This document shows positions 52,015 through 60,394 of a stretch of DNA of 64,000 bases, one piece after another. The notes under the pieces were generated by a model, which was given only the letters and a program-made list of their open reading frames with translations, was not told the origin of the DNA and did no database searches. Both the position numbers and the translations under genes were made by a program. The stretch's first letter is position 1. Each line of letters starts with the position of its first letter. This DNA comes from an uncultured Eubacteriales bacterium (GTDB lineage: Bacteria > Bacillota > Clostridia > Peptostreptococcales > Anaerovoracaceae), in assembly GCA_902776285.1 (NCBI GenBank), contig CACYPK010000010.1, positions 1-64,000 on the forward strand. The letters run 5' to 3'.

Positions 52015-52137
52015 TATTCACTTCTCCCCGATTATTCAACTATAACATTCCCGGCACTTTCTTTGGCCGGTTTGCTTCTCTCATAAATTGAAGCGATAGC
52101 CGTCTTTTAGATACAGTTATCGCTTCTCTGCTTACTA
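52015..52137 (-). promoter_or_regulatory. Structured 5' leader of the giant operon
   Basis: The predicted transcript leader contains a 9-bp perfect inverted repeat, GAAGCGATA (52090-52098)/TATCGCTTC (52118-52126), with a 19-base loop, and a smaller GGCC/GGCC-type element closer to the start codon. No U-tract follows the large stem, so it is not a simple attenuator. A role in processive antitermination or RNA-binding control is possible but unproven. Confidence 0.4.
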
Positions 52138-52143
52138 TTGTAG

Positions 52144-52172
52144 ATTTTATAGGTTTTTGATTGATTTTTCAA
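52144..52172 (-). promoter_or_regulatory. Promoter of the giant minus-strand operon
   Basis: Minus-strand TTGAAA (52167-52172) and TAAAAT (52144-52149) are separated by 17 bases. Transcription would begin near 52137. Confidence 0.6.
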
Positions 52173-52214
52173 GGAATTCACAAAGTCTTAACAAACTGTC
52201 AGTTCCTCATAAAT

Positions 52215-52265
52215 AAGCTGTTTTCGGCCACACCGGACATGCTTTGTTCCCGGTGCGGGCAGCTT
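52215..52265 (-). terminator. Nested inverted repeat behind the YidC-sulfatase gene
   Basis: An outer AAGCTG (52215-52220)/CAGCTT (52260-52265) stem surrounds an inner CCACACCGG (52228-52236)/CCGGTGCGG (52250-52258) stem with one G-U pair. On the minus strand it is followed only by ATTTATG, so as an intrinsic terminator it would be weak. Confidence 0.45.
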
Positions 52266-55036
52266 TATTTTGTTCCCAGATATGTCCAGTTATTTATGTC
52301 ATAGATATTGTCATGCACGTTGAACCATTCGGCCTCGGCATACTGGTTACCGTTGTTCGATGTTATATCCCACTTCATGGAATACAGCAGGTTGAGATCG
52401 ACCGGTCTTTGACGGTATGTCGTCAGATCATTGCCCGTGAACGGGTTTTTAGGGTCATCGACAATGCCCTCTACGGCCAGCGCCGGAACATCGGCGTTAG
52501 TGGCCATGACGTCATCGGTGGTAAAGCCCTTTGCGTCAAAGTCCTTTACAAGCAGTACGCTGTTGAAGGCCATGATGTCCTTATAGTTATCATCGCCGTT
52601 CTTGTCAGTGTAATAGATCTTGTACGCGTCATTCGTCTTGCTTTCAAAGAAGTCCTGTCCGTGGTCTGATACGATTATGATCCTTGTGTTATCATAGACG
52701 CCTTCCTTGCGCAGGTAGTCCATCCACTTGCCGAGCTCGATCATGGCAGCCACGTTGGACTGATAATGAACTGCTGTCATCGCGTCCTGCATCGGCATTT
52801 CATTTCCTTCACCGTCCTCGCGGACAGGATGCTGCTCATCATATTTCGTGTTATCGACCTCAGGAGACGGTTCATATGCCGGCTCCTGCAGCAGCATCGC
52901 TTCGTGAGTGGTGTCGTTGCTCATCATGAAGAATGATCCTTTTCCGCTGTTGCTCACTTCGGTCAGCTCCGGAAGGTGATCCAGAAAAGCGTACGCCTCC
53001 ATGAAGGTGTCGCGGTATCCGCTCGCCTTTGAATAACCGCTTCTGGTCTGCGGGAACAGCGTATTTTTTCCCCACGCCGCGTTGTAGTTGCCGTGATCGT
53101 ACAGCGTCGGCTGAATTACTGCCGGCGCTATCTTGAACAGGCTGTAGCAGAAGAAATTGCGGTTCCTCAGAGCCTTTGTCGTCTCTGTCTGAGGACTGTA
53201 GCCGTATTTTTCAAGAGGGATGTCTCTGTCGGACAGATAGCAGTACCAGTCCGGATGATCGTCAAATACGCGAAGGTCAGGTATCCATGAATAGCCCGCG
53301 TATGTCGGCTCGCATAGGGTTATGTCATAGCCGGCGCTGTCAAAGAGTTCAGGCATGACTTTAAGCGCCTCATTATGCTTGTCGGCAAGACTTTCATCAG
53401 CGCGCTTGTTCATCTCTTCCGGAGTGTAGTCGTAGCCTCCGTAAAGCGCCGGCGAGCCCGAATTTGTCTTGCTGCCGAACGATACCGAATTCGAATAGAA
53501 TGTGAATCCGTCAAACTTCTCCTTCAGTTCCGGCTTCTCATGCATGATGTACGGAACGAGATGGCCTATCTGGCGGTCCATCATTATTACCACTACGTTT
53601 TTCCCTGTCTTGCTGAGCTTTATCGCCGGCTCATTCTCTGTCGCGGCCGCAATGATAGGCGCCGCTTCTTTGAGCGTCCCCCGGATGCCCGCTATGTTCA
53701 TGCCGGACATGACGACCAGCGCCAGGCACATGGCTATCGAAACGATCTTCACGATCGCGAGCTTCTTAAGGAAAATAAACGCGATCACAAGCGCGACTGC
53801 AGCAAGCGCCGCTGCGTTGATGAGGACACTCTTCATCCCTATCTCAAGTGTCTCGTCAAAGATCAGCGTGCTTGAGAAATTGCCGTAGCCCTTTCCGAAG
53901 AGCATGTAATCCACGGCAGAGCACGCCGCGAGCACAGCCATCAGCAGGCTGAATATCTGCTTGCCTTCCCTGCTCGCCAGACGGTAGAAAATACCGAACC
54001 AGACGAAGAATGTTCCGAAGGCAATAGCCAGCGAGCTGATTATGTACCAGTACGGCGAATAATAGCTCGAGACATTAAGGAACTCCTCGGTAGAGTCCGC
54101 TATGACCGAGGACGGGATGAGTAAGCCTGTCACCAGGGTAAGGAACGCCGATGAGGCGTAGAACACGGCCGCGGCGTCCTTGTCATCCACTCCCCTGAGC
54201 TGCATCTTTCTGTTCCCCTTCAGCAGCGGGATTTGCAGGCACAGGAGACCTACTATCACTATGGCCTGCGCCCTCTTTGTCGGCATCGGATGGATGAATA
54301 TCACGAATACCAGCAGCAAAGCTCCGCAGACTGACGCCAGTATCTTGAGCACCTTGTCAGGATGCGGGATCTTATAGAATATGTTCTTCAGGAGCGAGAA
54401 CAGATTGTTCAGCGTCCAGTAGAACACGAGCCCTGCCGGAGACTTGTACAGGAAGACCAGGAAGATGGCCGCGATGCCGTACATCTGCACCTTGCTCTTG
54501 AGCGGGAACCCCTTCATGTATATGGCGGCGCTTATCACGTTGATGAGCGTCATCAGGATAGGCAGCAGGTTGAGAGTGACCGAACCGATGCTTATCAGCG
54601 CATCCGGAACGCCCAGGTCGGTGATAGGTCCGAACGACACTCCGCGCAGAGTCTCCAGGCCGGACAGGAATCTGTAAGCAGCGATAAAGAACGGTATCTC
54701 AAGAAGCAGGGAGATGGAGCCTTTCAGCGTATCGGTAGGCTTGTAATTGTTCTCCCTGTAGTATGCCTGAAGCATCATGAAGCGCTCGTCGCCCTTGAAC
54801 GTCTTTTTGATGTGCTTTATCCACGGCGCGAGCGCGTTCTCCCTGTCGCGCTCCTCCGCCTGCACGGCGTCAGCCCTGCGATAAAGAGGCAGTACAAGAA
54901 AGTTCATCGCGAGACTCAACATGATGATGGCGTACGCGGGATTGCTGACATGCCTGTCAGCAAGTTCAAACACCACCTCAAAGAAGAGTTCAAGCGGCCC
55001 TATTAATATTCTGTATATGATCGAACCTATGCTCAT
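52265..55036 (-). CDS. YidC/Oxa1-like membrane domain fused to a sulfatase/LTA-synthase-like domain
   Basis: A 923-residue fusion. Residues 1-225 follow the YidC plan: AYAIIMLSLAMNFLVLPLYR, a basic cytoplasmic hairpin, ISLLLEIPFFIAAYRFLS and SPAGLVFYWTLNNLFSLL. At the site of the conserved groove Arg of insertases there is Asn (N45). More membrane segments fill about 230-450. From about 478 an alkaline-phosphatase-superfamily domain shows VVVIMMDRQ (D487), SKTNSGSPALYGG (nucleophile region, 522-534), NDTTHEAM (H711) and IIVSDHGQD (D791, H792), as in LTA synthase or phosphoglycerol transferases. Likely task: polymer or lipid modification outside the membrane. It overlaps the upstream CDP-glycerol-type gene by four bases. 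Confidence 0.85.
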   Translation of the reverse strand: MSIGSIIYRILIGPLELFFEVVFELADRHVSNPAYAIIMLSLAMNFLVLPLYRRADAVQAEERDRENALAPWIKHIKKTFKGDERFMMLQAYYRENNYKPTDTLKGSISLLLEIPFFIAAYRFLSGLETLRGVSFGPITDLGVPDALISIGSVTLNLLPILMTLINVISAAIYMKGFPLKSKVQMYGIAAIFLVFLYKSPAGLVFYWTLNNLFSLLKNIFYKIPHPDKVLKILASVCGALLLVFVIFIHPMPTKRAQAIVIVGLLCLQIPLLKGNRKMQLRGVDDKDAAAVFYASSAFLTLVTGLLIPSSVIADSTEEFLNVSSYYSPYWYIISSLAIAFGTFFVWFGIFYRLASREGKQIFSLLMAVLAACSAVDYMLFGKGYGNFSSTLIFDETLEIGMKSVLINAAALAAVALVIAFIFLKKLAIVKIVSIAMCLALVVMSGMNIAGIRGTLKEAAPIIAAATENEPAIKLSKTGKNVVVIMMDRQIGHLVPYIMHEKPELKEKFDGFTFYSNSVSFGSKTNSGSPALYGGYDYTPEEMNKRADESLADKHNEALKVMPELFDSAGYDITLCEPTYAGYSWIPDLRVFDDHPDWYCYLSDRDIPLEKYGYSPQTETTKALRNRNFFCYSLFKIAPAVIQPTLYDHGNYNAAWGKNTLFPQTRSGYSKASGYRDTFMEAYAFLDHLPELTEVSNSGKGSFFMMSNDTTHEAMLLQEPAYEPSPEVDNTKYDEQHPVREDGEGNEMPMQDAMTAVHYQSNVAAMIELGKWMDYLRKEGVYDNTRIIIVSDHGQDFFESKTNDAYKIYYTDKNGDDNYKDIMAFNSVLLVKDFDAKGFTTDDVMATNADVPALAVEGIVDDPKNPFTGNDLTTYRQRPVDLNLLYSMKWDITSNNGNQYAEAEWFNVHDNIYDINNWTYLGTK

Positions 55037-56277
55037 TCAACTTTCTCCGGCTCAGCCGCGCTTTGCAGCTGAGCGTGTTTATTTATCAGATAATCAGTGA
55101 CGCAACGCGCGCCCTCTCCCATGTATGCCCAGGTCTCTTCTCTGGCTTCGTTGCGGCCCTGCTCGAATTCCGAGTCATTCAGGCATTTGTCTATCAGAGT
55201 CCCTATGTTGTCCAGATTGTCTTCTGTAAGTTTGAGTCCCAGCTTAGGCAGGACCCTGAATGTCCACGGTTCTTCCTCAAGCCAGCACGCATCGTAAGGG
55301 GAGGCGTCATACTGCACATCCGTGTAGATGAGCGGCTTGTCGAATACCAGACTGAAATCGAACATGACTCCCGAGAAGTCGGAGATCATGATGTCAGACC
55401 TCCTCAGCACCTCAAAGTTGTCGTTGTCCCTGTTCCACTCAAGGCGGTCGCTTTCCGGATATTTTGCCATCAGTGAGTCCATCAGTTCTTTTTCGCTGGT
55501 GAATGACTGCGGATGAGGTCTGATGACTATTTTGTAAGGCGTCTTAAGCAACTCGTCGATTATCTTTCCTCCGAACTTGCTGAGGATCGCACTCTCTCCC
55601 CATGAAGGCGCAAGCAAAACGACAGGGGGCTCGTTTTTCACGGATCCCTCTGCCTCAAGCCGGGCTTTCATCGTATCCAGAAATGTCAGTCCCGTTTTTT
55701 CTATCTCTTTTTCGGGAATTCCCCTTACTTTTTCGAGCGCGCGTATCTGTTCTTCATGATAGTCGCCCGATGTCAGTATCGCGTCGTAGAAATCTATACC
55801 GAACATCCTGTACATCGTCAGGTCGCTTGCCGCGTGAGGCATGTGCACATAATATTTGACGTACTTTGACCTCTTCCAGTAGAGAACATCAAGGCTCGGC
55901 GTCGTGGAAAGGACTATGTCAGCATGCAAAGTGTTGAGCCTGGCAAAAGCCTTGTTGCCCTCTCCTATGAATTCGCATTTTACGTATTTGTACGGTTTCT
56001 GAAGAGCCGGATCGTCCGGAGACGCCGTCATATATATAAGCGGGATCTCTCTTTTTTCGAATTCATCACAGACCGGTTCAAAGACATTCCAGTAACGTTT
56101 GTGATCTGAAAATATCGCGTAATCGGGATTGTCTTCGAGCTTTCCGGCATTTCCGCTGCTCATCAAAAATCTCGCCTTTACGGCGATATCCTTGAACTTA
56201 TAGACTCCCGCGCTTAGAAGTCCTATCAGTATTGTGAACAGCATGCTCCCGGTCCCGGGATCGATGTATGCCAGCAT
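55033..56277 (-). CDS. CDP-glycerol-type polyol-phosphate transferase with N-terminal membrane segment
   Basis: A 414-residue TagB/TagF-family protein. It starts MLAYIDPGTGSMLFTILIG, a membrane segment preceded by the DPGTGS motif common in surface-glycan proteins. YYVHMPHAASDLTMYRMFG replaces the usual WHxxG region, and IRPHPQSFTSEKE and MISDFSGVMFDFSL are the other family motifs. AAGGAG lies seven bases before the ATG. It is translated together with the YidC-sulfatase protein (ATGA), so the pair probably builds or extends one phosphate-linked structure. Confidence 0.85.
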   Translation of the reverse strand: MLAYIDPGTGSMLFTILIGLLSAGVYKFKDIAVKARFLMSSGNAGKLEDNPDYAIFSDHKRYWNVFEPVCDEFEKREIPLIYMTASPDDPALQKPYKYVKCEFIGEGNKAFARLNTLHADIVLSTTPSLDVLYWKRSKYVKYYVHMPHAASDLTMYRMFGIDFYDAILTSGDYHEEQIRALEKVRGIPEKEIEKTGLTFLDTMKARLEAEGSVKNEPPVVLLAPSWGESAILSKFGGKIIDELLKTPYKIVIRPHPQSFTSEKELMDSLMAKYPESDRLEWNRDNDNFEVLRRSDIMISDFSGVMFDFSLVFDKPLIYTDVQYDASPYDACWLEEEPWTFRVLPKLGLKLTEDNLDNIGTLIDKCLNDSEFEQGRNEAREETWAYMGEGARCVTDYLINKHAQLQSAAEPEKVE

Positions 56278-56319
56278 TCAGTATCTCCTTGAAGAATAAC
56301 CGTTTAGTTTTGCGCAGTT

Positions 56320-56325
56320 ATTATA
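56320..56325 (-). promoter_or_regulatory. Extended -10 promoter for the 56277-52265 pair
   Basis: On the minus strand TATAAT is preceded by TGG, a perfect extended -10. The -35 region is poor. The leader is about 40 bases. Confidence 0.6.
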
Positions 56326-56399
56326 CCATATCAGATACGAGGTATGTATTTGCTATCGCTTTATAAATGTTTACAATATGTGCTTTTTATAAAAAAGTG

Positions 56400-56429
56400 T
56401 TCATAATTTGTAGCCAGTTGTGTTAATAT
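56400..56429 (+). promoter_or_regulatory. Promoter of the lic cassette
   Basis: TTCATA (56400-56405) and TAATAT (56424-56429) are 18 bases apart, with TGT just before the -10. The leader to 56462 is about 26 bases and holds AAGAAGG. Confidence 0.45.
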
Positions 56430-56461
56430 GAACAACGGTGTTTAAAAGAAGGATTATTATT

Positions 56462-58225
56462 ATGACAAAGAACGAATTTCAACTTCTATATTCAATAAAG
56501 AAGAACGGCGTCCTCAGTTACAGAAAAATGCATGAGTCGACAGGTCTGTCGCTGGGTCTGATCTCAAAGCTTATGGCCGCTTTTGCTGCAGCGGGATATA
56601 TCGACGACACGGGCATTACAGAACCCGGTCTGAAGGCGCTGTCTCCTTACAAGGTCAGGAACGCCATCATAATGGCTGCGGGAATGTCCTCGCGTTTCGT
56701 CCCTCTCTCTCTTGAGAAACCGAAGGGTCTTCTTGAGGTTAAAGGAGAAATCCTTATTGAGAGGCAGATAGAACAGATCAAGGCCGCGGGGATCGACGAG
56801 GTAGTCGTGATCCTGGGTTACAAGAAGGAGGCCTTCTTTTATCTTGAGGACAAGTACGATGATCTCAGAATAATCATCAATCCTGAATACAATACGAAAA
56901 ACAACACACATACACTGTATGTGGCCAAGGAATTCATTGGCAATTCGTTTATCTGCTCATCGGATGACTACTTCGTTGAGAACCCGTTTGAGGACTACGT
57001 GTACCAGAGCTACTACGCCGCTCAGCACGTAGAAGAAAAGACGAGCGAATGGTACATGTATCCTGACGCTAAGGGAAACATTTCAAAGGTCGTCAAGGGC
57101 GGTACAGTCGGCGACATCATGCTCGGACACGTCTTCTGGGACAACGCTTTTTCTGAAGCCATGCTTGCCTTCCTTGAGGATTCACATGTGACCGGCAAGT
57201 ACGACCAGGATCTTTGGGAACAGATCCTGCTGGAGAACGTGAAGAAGCTGCCTCCGATGCAGATAAGGATCTTCCCTGACGGAGACATCTTCGAATTCGA
57301 TTCTCTCGATGAGCTCAGAGAATTCGATGACCGCTATGTGAACGACACGCACAGCTCCATTATGCATAACATATGCAGGGTGATGGACTGCAGCGAAAAA
57401 GATATCCTTGGCCTCAAAATCATCAAGAACGGTCTTACAAACACATCTTTCGTCTTTGAGATGAACGGCAATAAGTATGTATACCGTCACCCGGGAGAAG
57501 GCTCATCTGAGCTGATTTCAAGAGCGGATGAGAAGGTCTCTCTGGAATTGGCTGAGTCCGCAGGCGTCGATCCGACCTTTATCTACATGGATGATGAGGG
57601 CTGGAAGATCAGCCATTTCATAGAGAACGCGCGTACCCCGGATTACGACAGCAGGGAGGATTCATCCAGGGTCATCTCGGCGCTTAAAAAGCTACACGAC
57701 AATAAGCTGCACGCGAGCAGAGACTTCGACCCTTGGGCCGAGACCTGCAAACTTGAAGAAATGCTGGCAAAACGCGGCAGCGCCATAGCTGATTCCGATT
57801 ATCCGAGTATTAAAGCGGACATCAAGGCCTGCTATGACCGCTTCGCTGACGCAGGCGCGGAGAAATACCTTTGCCACTGTGACACTTACGCGGGCAACTG
57901 GCTGCTGACGGAAGACGGAAAAACTATCCTTATCGACTGGGAATATGCCGGCAACGCCGATCCTGCCTGCGACACAGGGTCATACATAATGGACTCGATG
58001 TGGGACGTTGAAGAGGCGGAGGCTTTCATAAGAGAATACTGCGGTGCGGATTGCCCTCAGGAAACTATTGATCACCATCTTGCTTTTACCGCGGTCATGG
58101 CATTCCACTGGTATGTCTGGGCTCTTTACCGCGAAGCATGCGGCGCCGTGATGGGCGAGAGCCTGTACAAGTGGCGCGTGATGGCCAGACGCTACAGCAA
58201 ATACATCATAAATAAATACAATTAA
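56462..58225 (+). CDS. HTH - CTP:phosphocholine cytidylyltransferase - choline kinase fusion (LicC-LicA)
   Basis: A 587-residue three-part protein. Residues 1-60 form a winged HTH (RKMHESTGLSLGLISKLMAA). Residues 67-300 are a LicC-type nucleotidyltransferase (AIIMAAGMSSRFVPLSLEKP, ICSSDDYF). Residues from about 310 are a LicA-type kinase (LCHCDTYAGNWLL, LIDWEYAG). It would phosphorylate choline and make CDP-choline for decorating teichoic acid. The HTH may make it self- or nutrient-regulated; some Clostridia have a similar layout. The ATG at 56462 has AAGGA nine bases upstream; an in-frame GTG at 56438 does not. Confidence 0.87.
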   Translation: MTKNEFQLLYSIKKNGVLSYRKMHESTGLSLGLISKLMAAFAAAGYIDDTGITEPGLKALSPYKVRNAIIMAAGMSSRFVPLSLEKPKGLLEVKGEILIERQIEQIKAAGIDEVVVILGYKKEAFFYLEDKYDDLRIIINPEYNTKNNTHTLYVAKEFIGNSFICSSDDYFVENPFEDYVYQSYYAAQHVEEKTSEWYMYPDAKGNISKVVKGGTVGDIMLGHVFWDNAFSEAMLAFLEDSHVTGKYDQDLWEQILLENVKKLPPMQIRIFPDGDIFEFDSLDELREFDDRYVNDTHSSIMHNICRVMDCSEKDILGLKIIKNGLTNTSFVFEMNGNKYVYRHPGEGSSELISRADEKVSLELAESAGVDPTFIYMDDEGWKISHFIENARTPDYDSREDSSRVISALKKLHDNKLHASRDFDPWAETCKLEEMLAKRGSAIADSDYPSIKADIKACYDRFADAGAEKYLCHCDTYAGNWLLTEDGKTILIDWEYAGNADPACDTGSYIMDSMWDVEEAEAFIREYCGADCPQETIDHHLAFTAVMAFHWYVWALYREACGAVMGESLYKWRVMARRYSKYIINKYN

Positions 58226-58249
58226 TCAATATACGGAGGAACTTATCAA

Positions 58250-59164
58250 ATGGCAGAACTGATCAGAGAAATCGAAGCGGCTGACCTTCCGAAACTGGAG
58301 GAGCTTCTCACGATCGTATTCGGAGACGGAGAGTATAAGGACATAGAGCGTCTGGGCGGTATGACCAATCATTCTTACAGAATCACCCGCAATGACGGAC
58401 AGGAATATCTTGTAAGGATACCGGGTGAAGGGACAGAAGAAATGATAGACCGCTCGGACGAGAGAAAGAGCACGGAACTTGCCTGCAGCCTCGGCATAGA
58501 TTCAGAGCTTCTGTACTTTGGGGATGACGGCCGCAAGGTCATGCGCTTCATTGAAGATCCGCAGCCGATGACAGAAGGTCTGATGTGCAGAAGTGAGAAT
58601 ATCAGGCAGGCGGCCGATATCTTTCGCAAGCTCCACACCTGCGGAGTGGATACGGGCGTAAAGTTTGAAGTTTTCGAGATGGCCGACCTCTATGAGAAGA
58701 TAATCCGCGACGGCGGCGTCGCTTTCTACGATGACTATGCTGAGGTAAAACAGACAGTCATGGACATCAAGGCATCAGTGGACGCGAACGGTCCTATCCC
58801 TCGTGTTCCTTGCCACAACGATTCGCTCATAGGCAACTGGGTACTCGACAAGAACGGCAAGCTCTTCCTGATCGACTGGGAATATTCCGGCATGAACGAG
58901 GCCATGTGGGACCTCTCCTGCCTCTCCATCGAGATCGGATACGATGAAGCGCAGGACGCGGAACTCCTGCTGGACTACTATCAGAGAGAGCCGTCTCTCG
59001 ACGAAAAGAAATATTTCATAGCCGCCAAGCTGTATGTTGACTATCTGTGGACCCTCTGGGGTCTGACCCGTGTTCCGTTCGACGGAGACTTCATGCAGGA
59101 GTACGCGGACGGAAGATATCAGAGACTTAAAGACAACATCGCGGCTTACAGGAAACTGGGTTAG
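58250..59164 (+). CDS. licA: Choline kinase family protein (LicA)
   Basis: A 304-residue choline/ethanolamine kinase-like phosphotransferase. GGMTNHSYRI near residue 42 is the substrate/ATP loop, PCHNDSLIGNWVLD the catalytic loop and LIDWEYSGMN the metal Asp. It is homologous to the C-terminal part of the preceding protein, so the cassette holds two kinase domains. CGGAGGA lies eight bases before the ATG. It may be specific for a different amino alcohol, or simply the main choline kinase. Confidence 0.87.
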   Translation: MAELIREIEAADLPKLEELLTIVFGDGEYKDIERLGGMTNHSYRITRNDGQEYLVRIPGEGTEEMIDRSDERKSTELACSLGIDSELLYFGDDGRKVMRFIEDPQPMTEGLMCRSENIRQAADIFRKLHTCGVDTGVKFEVFEMADLYEKIIRDGGVAFYDDYAEVKQTVMDIKASVDANGPIPRVPCHNDSLIGNWVLDKNGKLFLIDWEYSGMNEAMWDLSCLSIEIGYDEAQDAELLLDYYQREPSLDEKKYFIAAKLYVDYLWTLWGLTRVPFDGDFMQEYADGRYQRLKDNIAAYRKLG

Positions 59165-59183
59165 TTCGGAAGGAGGTTAGTTA

Positions 59184-60146
59184 ATGTTTTCAGGAATAAT
59201 GGCAGGTCTGACATGGGGCATTGAGACGACTATCATCGGCATAGCCCTTGCCATGACGCCTTTTGTATCATCGGAGCAGGCTATCTTTTTAGCTCCGTTC
59301 GTATCGACTTTTATCCACGACGCGTTCTCCGCCTTATGGGCATGCGCGTATAACGGTTTCAGAGGAAGGCTCCCCGATCTGGTGCGCGCCTTTAAGACCA
59401 GAAGCGGTAAATTCGTTGCTCTGGCCGCGGTCATAGGCGGCCCTATCGGCATGACCGGCTATGTAATGGCAGTCGCTAACATGGGCGCTTCCATCGGTGC
59501 TGTTTCGACAGCAATGTTCCCTGCCATCGGAGCGGTGATCGCCCATTATTTCCTCAAGGAGGAAATGCGCTGGTACCGCTGGATATTCCTCATTCTTACC
59601 CTTCTTGGGGTATATGGTCTGAGCTATTCACCTGACCTTTACATTAAGAACTTCTGGTTGGGTGTTCTGGGTGCTCTCATGTGCTCTTTCGGATGGGGAA
59701 TCGAGGCCGTCATCATCGCAAAGTGCGTACAGGATCCGCTGGTCACAGATGACCTTGCGCTTCAGATCCGCCAGACCACTTCGGCGCTCGTATACGGAAT
59801 TATCCTTCTCCCGGTCCTAAAGGGTTGGGGATTCACTGTGAGTCTTTTCCACGGTACAGGCATGCTGATCCCGACAATCGCCATTGCAGCGCTCAGCGCG
59901 ACGGTATCCTACCTGTTCTACTACAGAGCGATCTCACAGATCGGAGCTTCTAAGTCCATGGCGCTGAACATTACTTACTCTGCCTGGGCGGTGATCATAG
60001 CGGTTATCTTCTTCAAGAACTACGCTTTGCTGAATCCGATCACAATACTCTGCACGATCGGTGTACTGGCCTTCGGTATCCTTTCCGGAGCGGACTACAA
60101 AGAGCTTCTCAAGAAAGGGGAACCGGCAGAGGAGCAGGCTGAATAA
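59184..60146 (+). CDS. licB: Choline permease of the EamA/DMT family (LicB)
   Basis: A 320-residue transporter with ten membrane segments in two EamA halves. GIMAGLTWGIETTIIGIAL opens the first, and CSFGWGIEAVIIAKCV matches the second-half start seen in LicB. It brings choline into the cell for the kinases encoded upstream. AAGGAGG lies nine bases before the ATG. The cassette ends with a strong terminator and no licD phosphocholine transferase is visible in the window. Confidence 0.87.
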   Translation: MFSGIMAGLTWGIETTIIGIALAMTPFVSSEQAIFLAPFVSTFIHDAFSALWACAYNGFRGRLPDLVRAFKTRSGKFVALAAVIGGPIGMTGYVMAVANMGASIGAVSTAMFPAIGAVIAHYFLKEEMRWYRWIFLILTLLGVYGLSYSPDLYIKNFWLGVLGALMCSFGWGIEAVIIAKCVQDPLVTDDLALQIRQTTSALVYGIILLPVLKGWGFTVSLFHGTGMLIPTIAIAALSATVSYLFYYRAISQIGASKSMALNITYSAWAVIIAVIFFKNYALLNPITILCTIGVLAFGILSGADYKELLKKGEPAEEQAE

Positions 60147-60210
60147 TATAGTCTTCGCAAATTGTTCCGAAGCGTCAATATTGTTTAAACAGGCCATTTA
60201 TGCCTACTAT

Positions 60211-60237
60211 GACAGCTCTTTACGGGCTGTCTTTTTT
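60211..60237 (+). terminator. Terminator of the lic cassette
   Basis: GACAGCTC (60211-60218) and GGGCTGTC (60224-60231) form the stem and TTTTTT (60232-60237) follows: a strong intrinsic terminator. Confidence 0.85.
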
Positions 60238-60280
60238 CTCTATTTTTATAAAGATACATAGAATCTGCAGCCTCATTCCT

Positions 60281-60309
60281 TTAACATAGTTTCAGAAATA
60301 TGCGATAAT
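60281..60309 (+). promoter_or_regulatory. Promoter of the 60395 gene
   Basis: TTAACA (60281-60286) and GATAAT (60304-60309) are 17 bases apart, with TGC before the -10. The 80-base leader holds a GACGGA/TCCGTC hairpin and the palindrome TTCGATCGAA (60373-60382) just before the AGAGAG ribosome site. Confidence 0.55.
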
Positions 60310-60394
60310 TACGCAGGACGGAGCGGTGGATGTAATTCCGTCGTGACGTTTTGCTTGCTTTGCAATAATCGCTTCGATCGAAAGAGAGAATAAA

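Noticed and set aside
52015..52264. A JUMPstart/ops element (GGCGGTAG) in the operon leader
   Set aside because: No such sequence is present in the leader or near the promoter.
52215..52265. Strong intrinsic terminator after the YidC-sulfatase gene
   Set aside because: The stem is good but no proper U-tract follows on the minus strand; kept only as a weak candidate.
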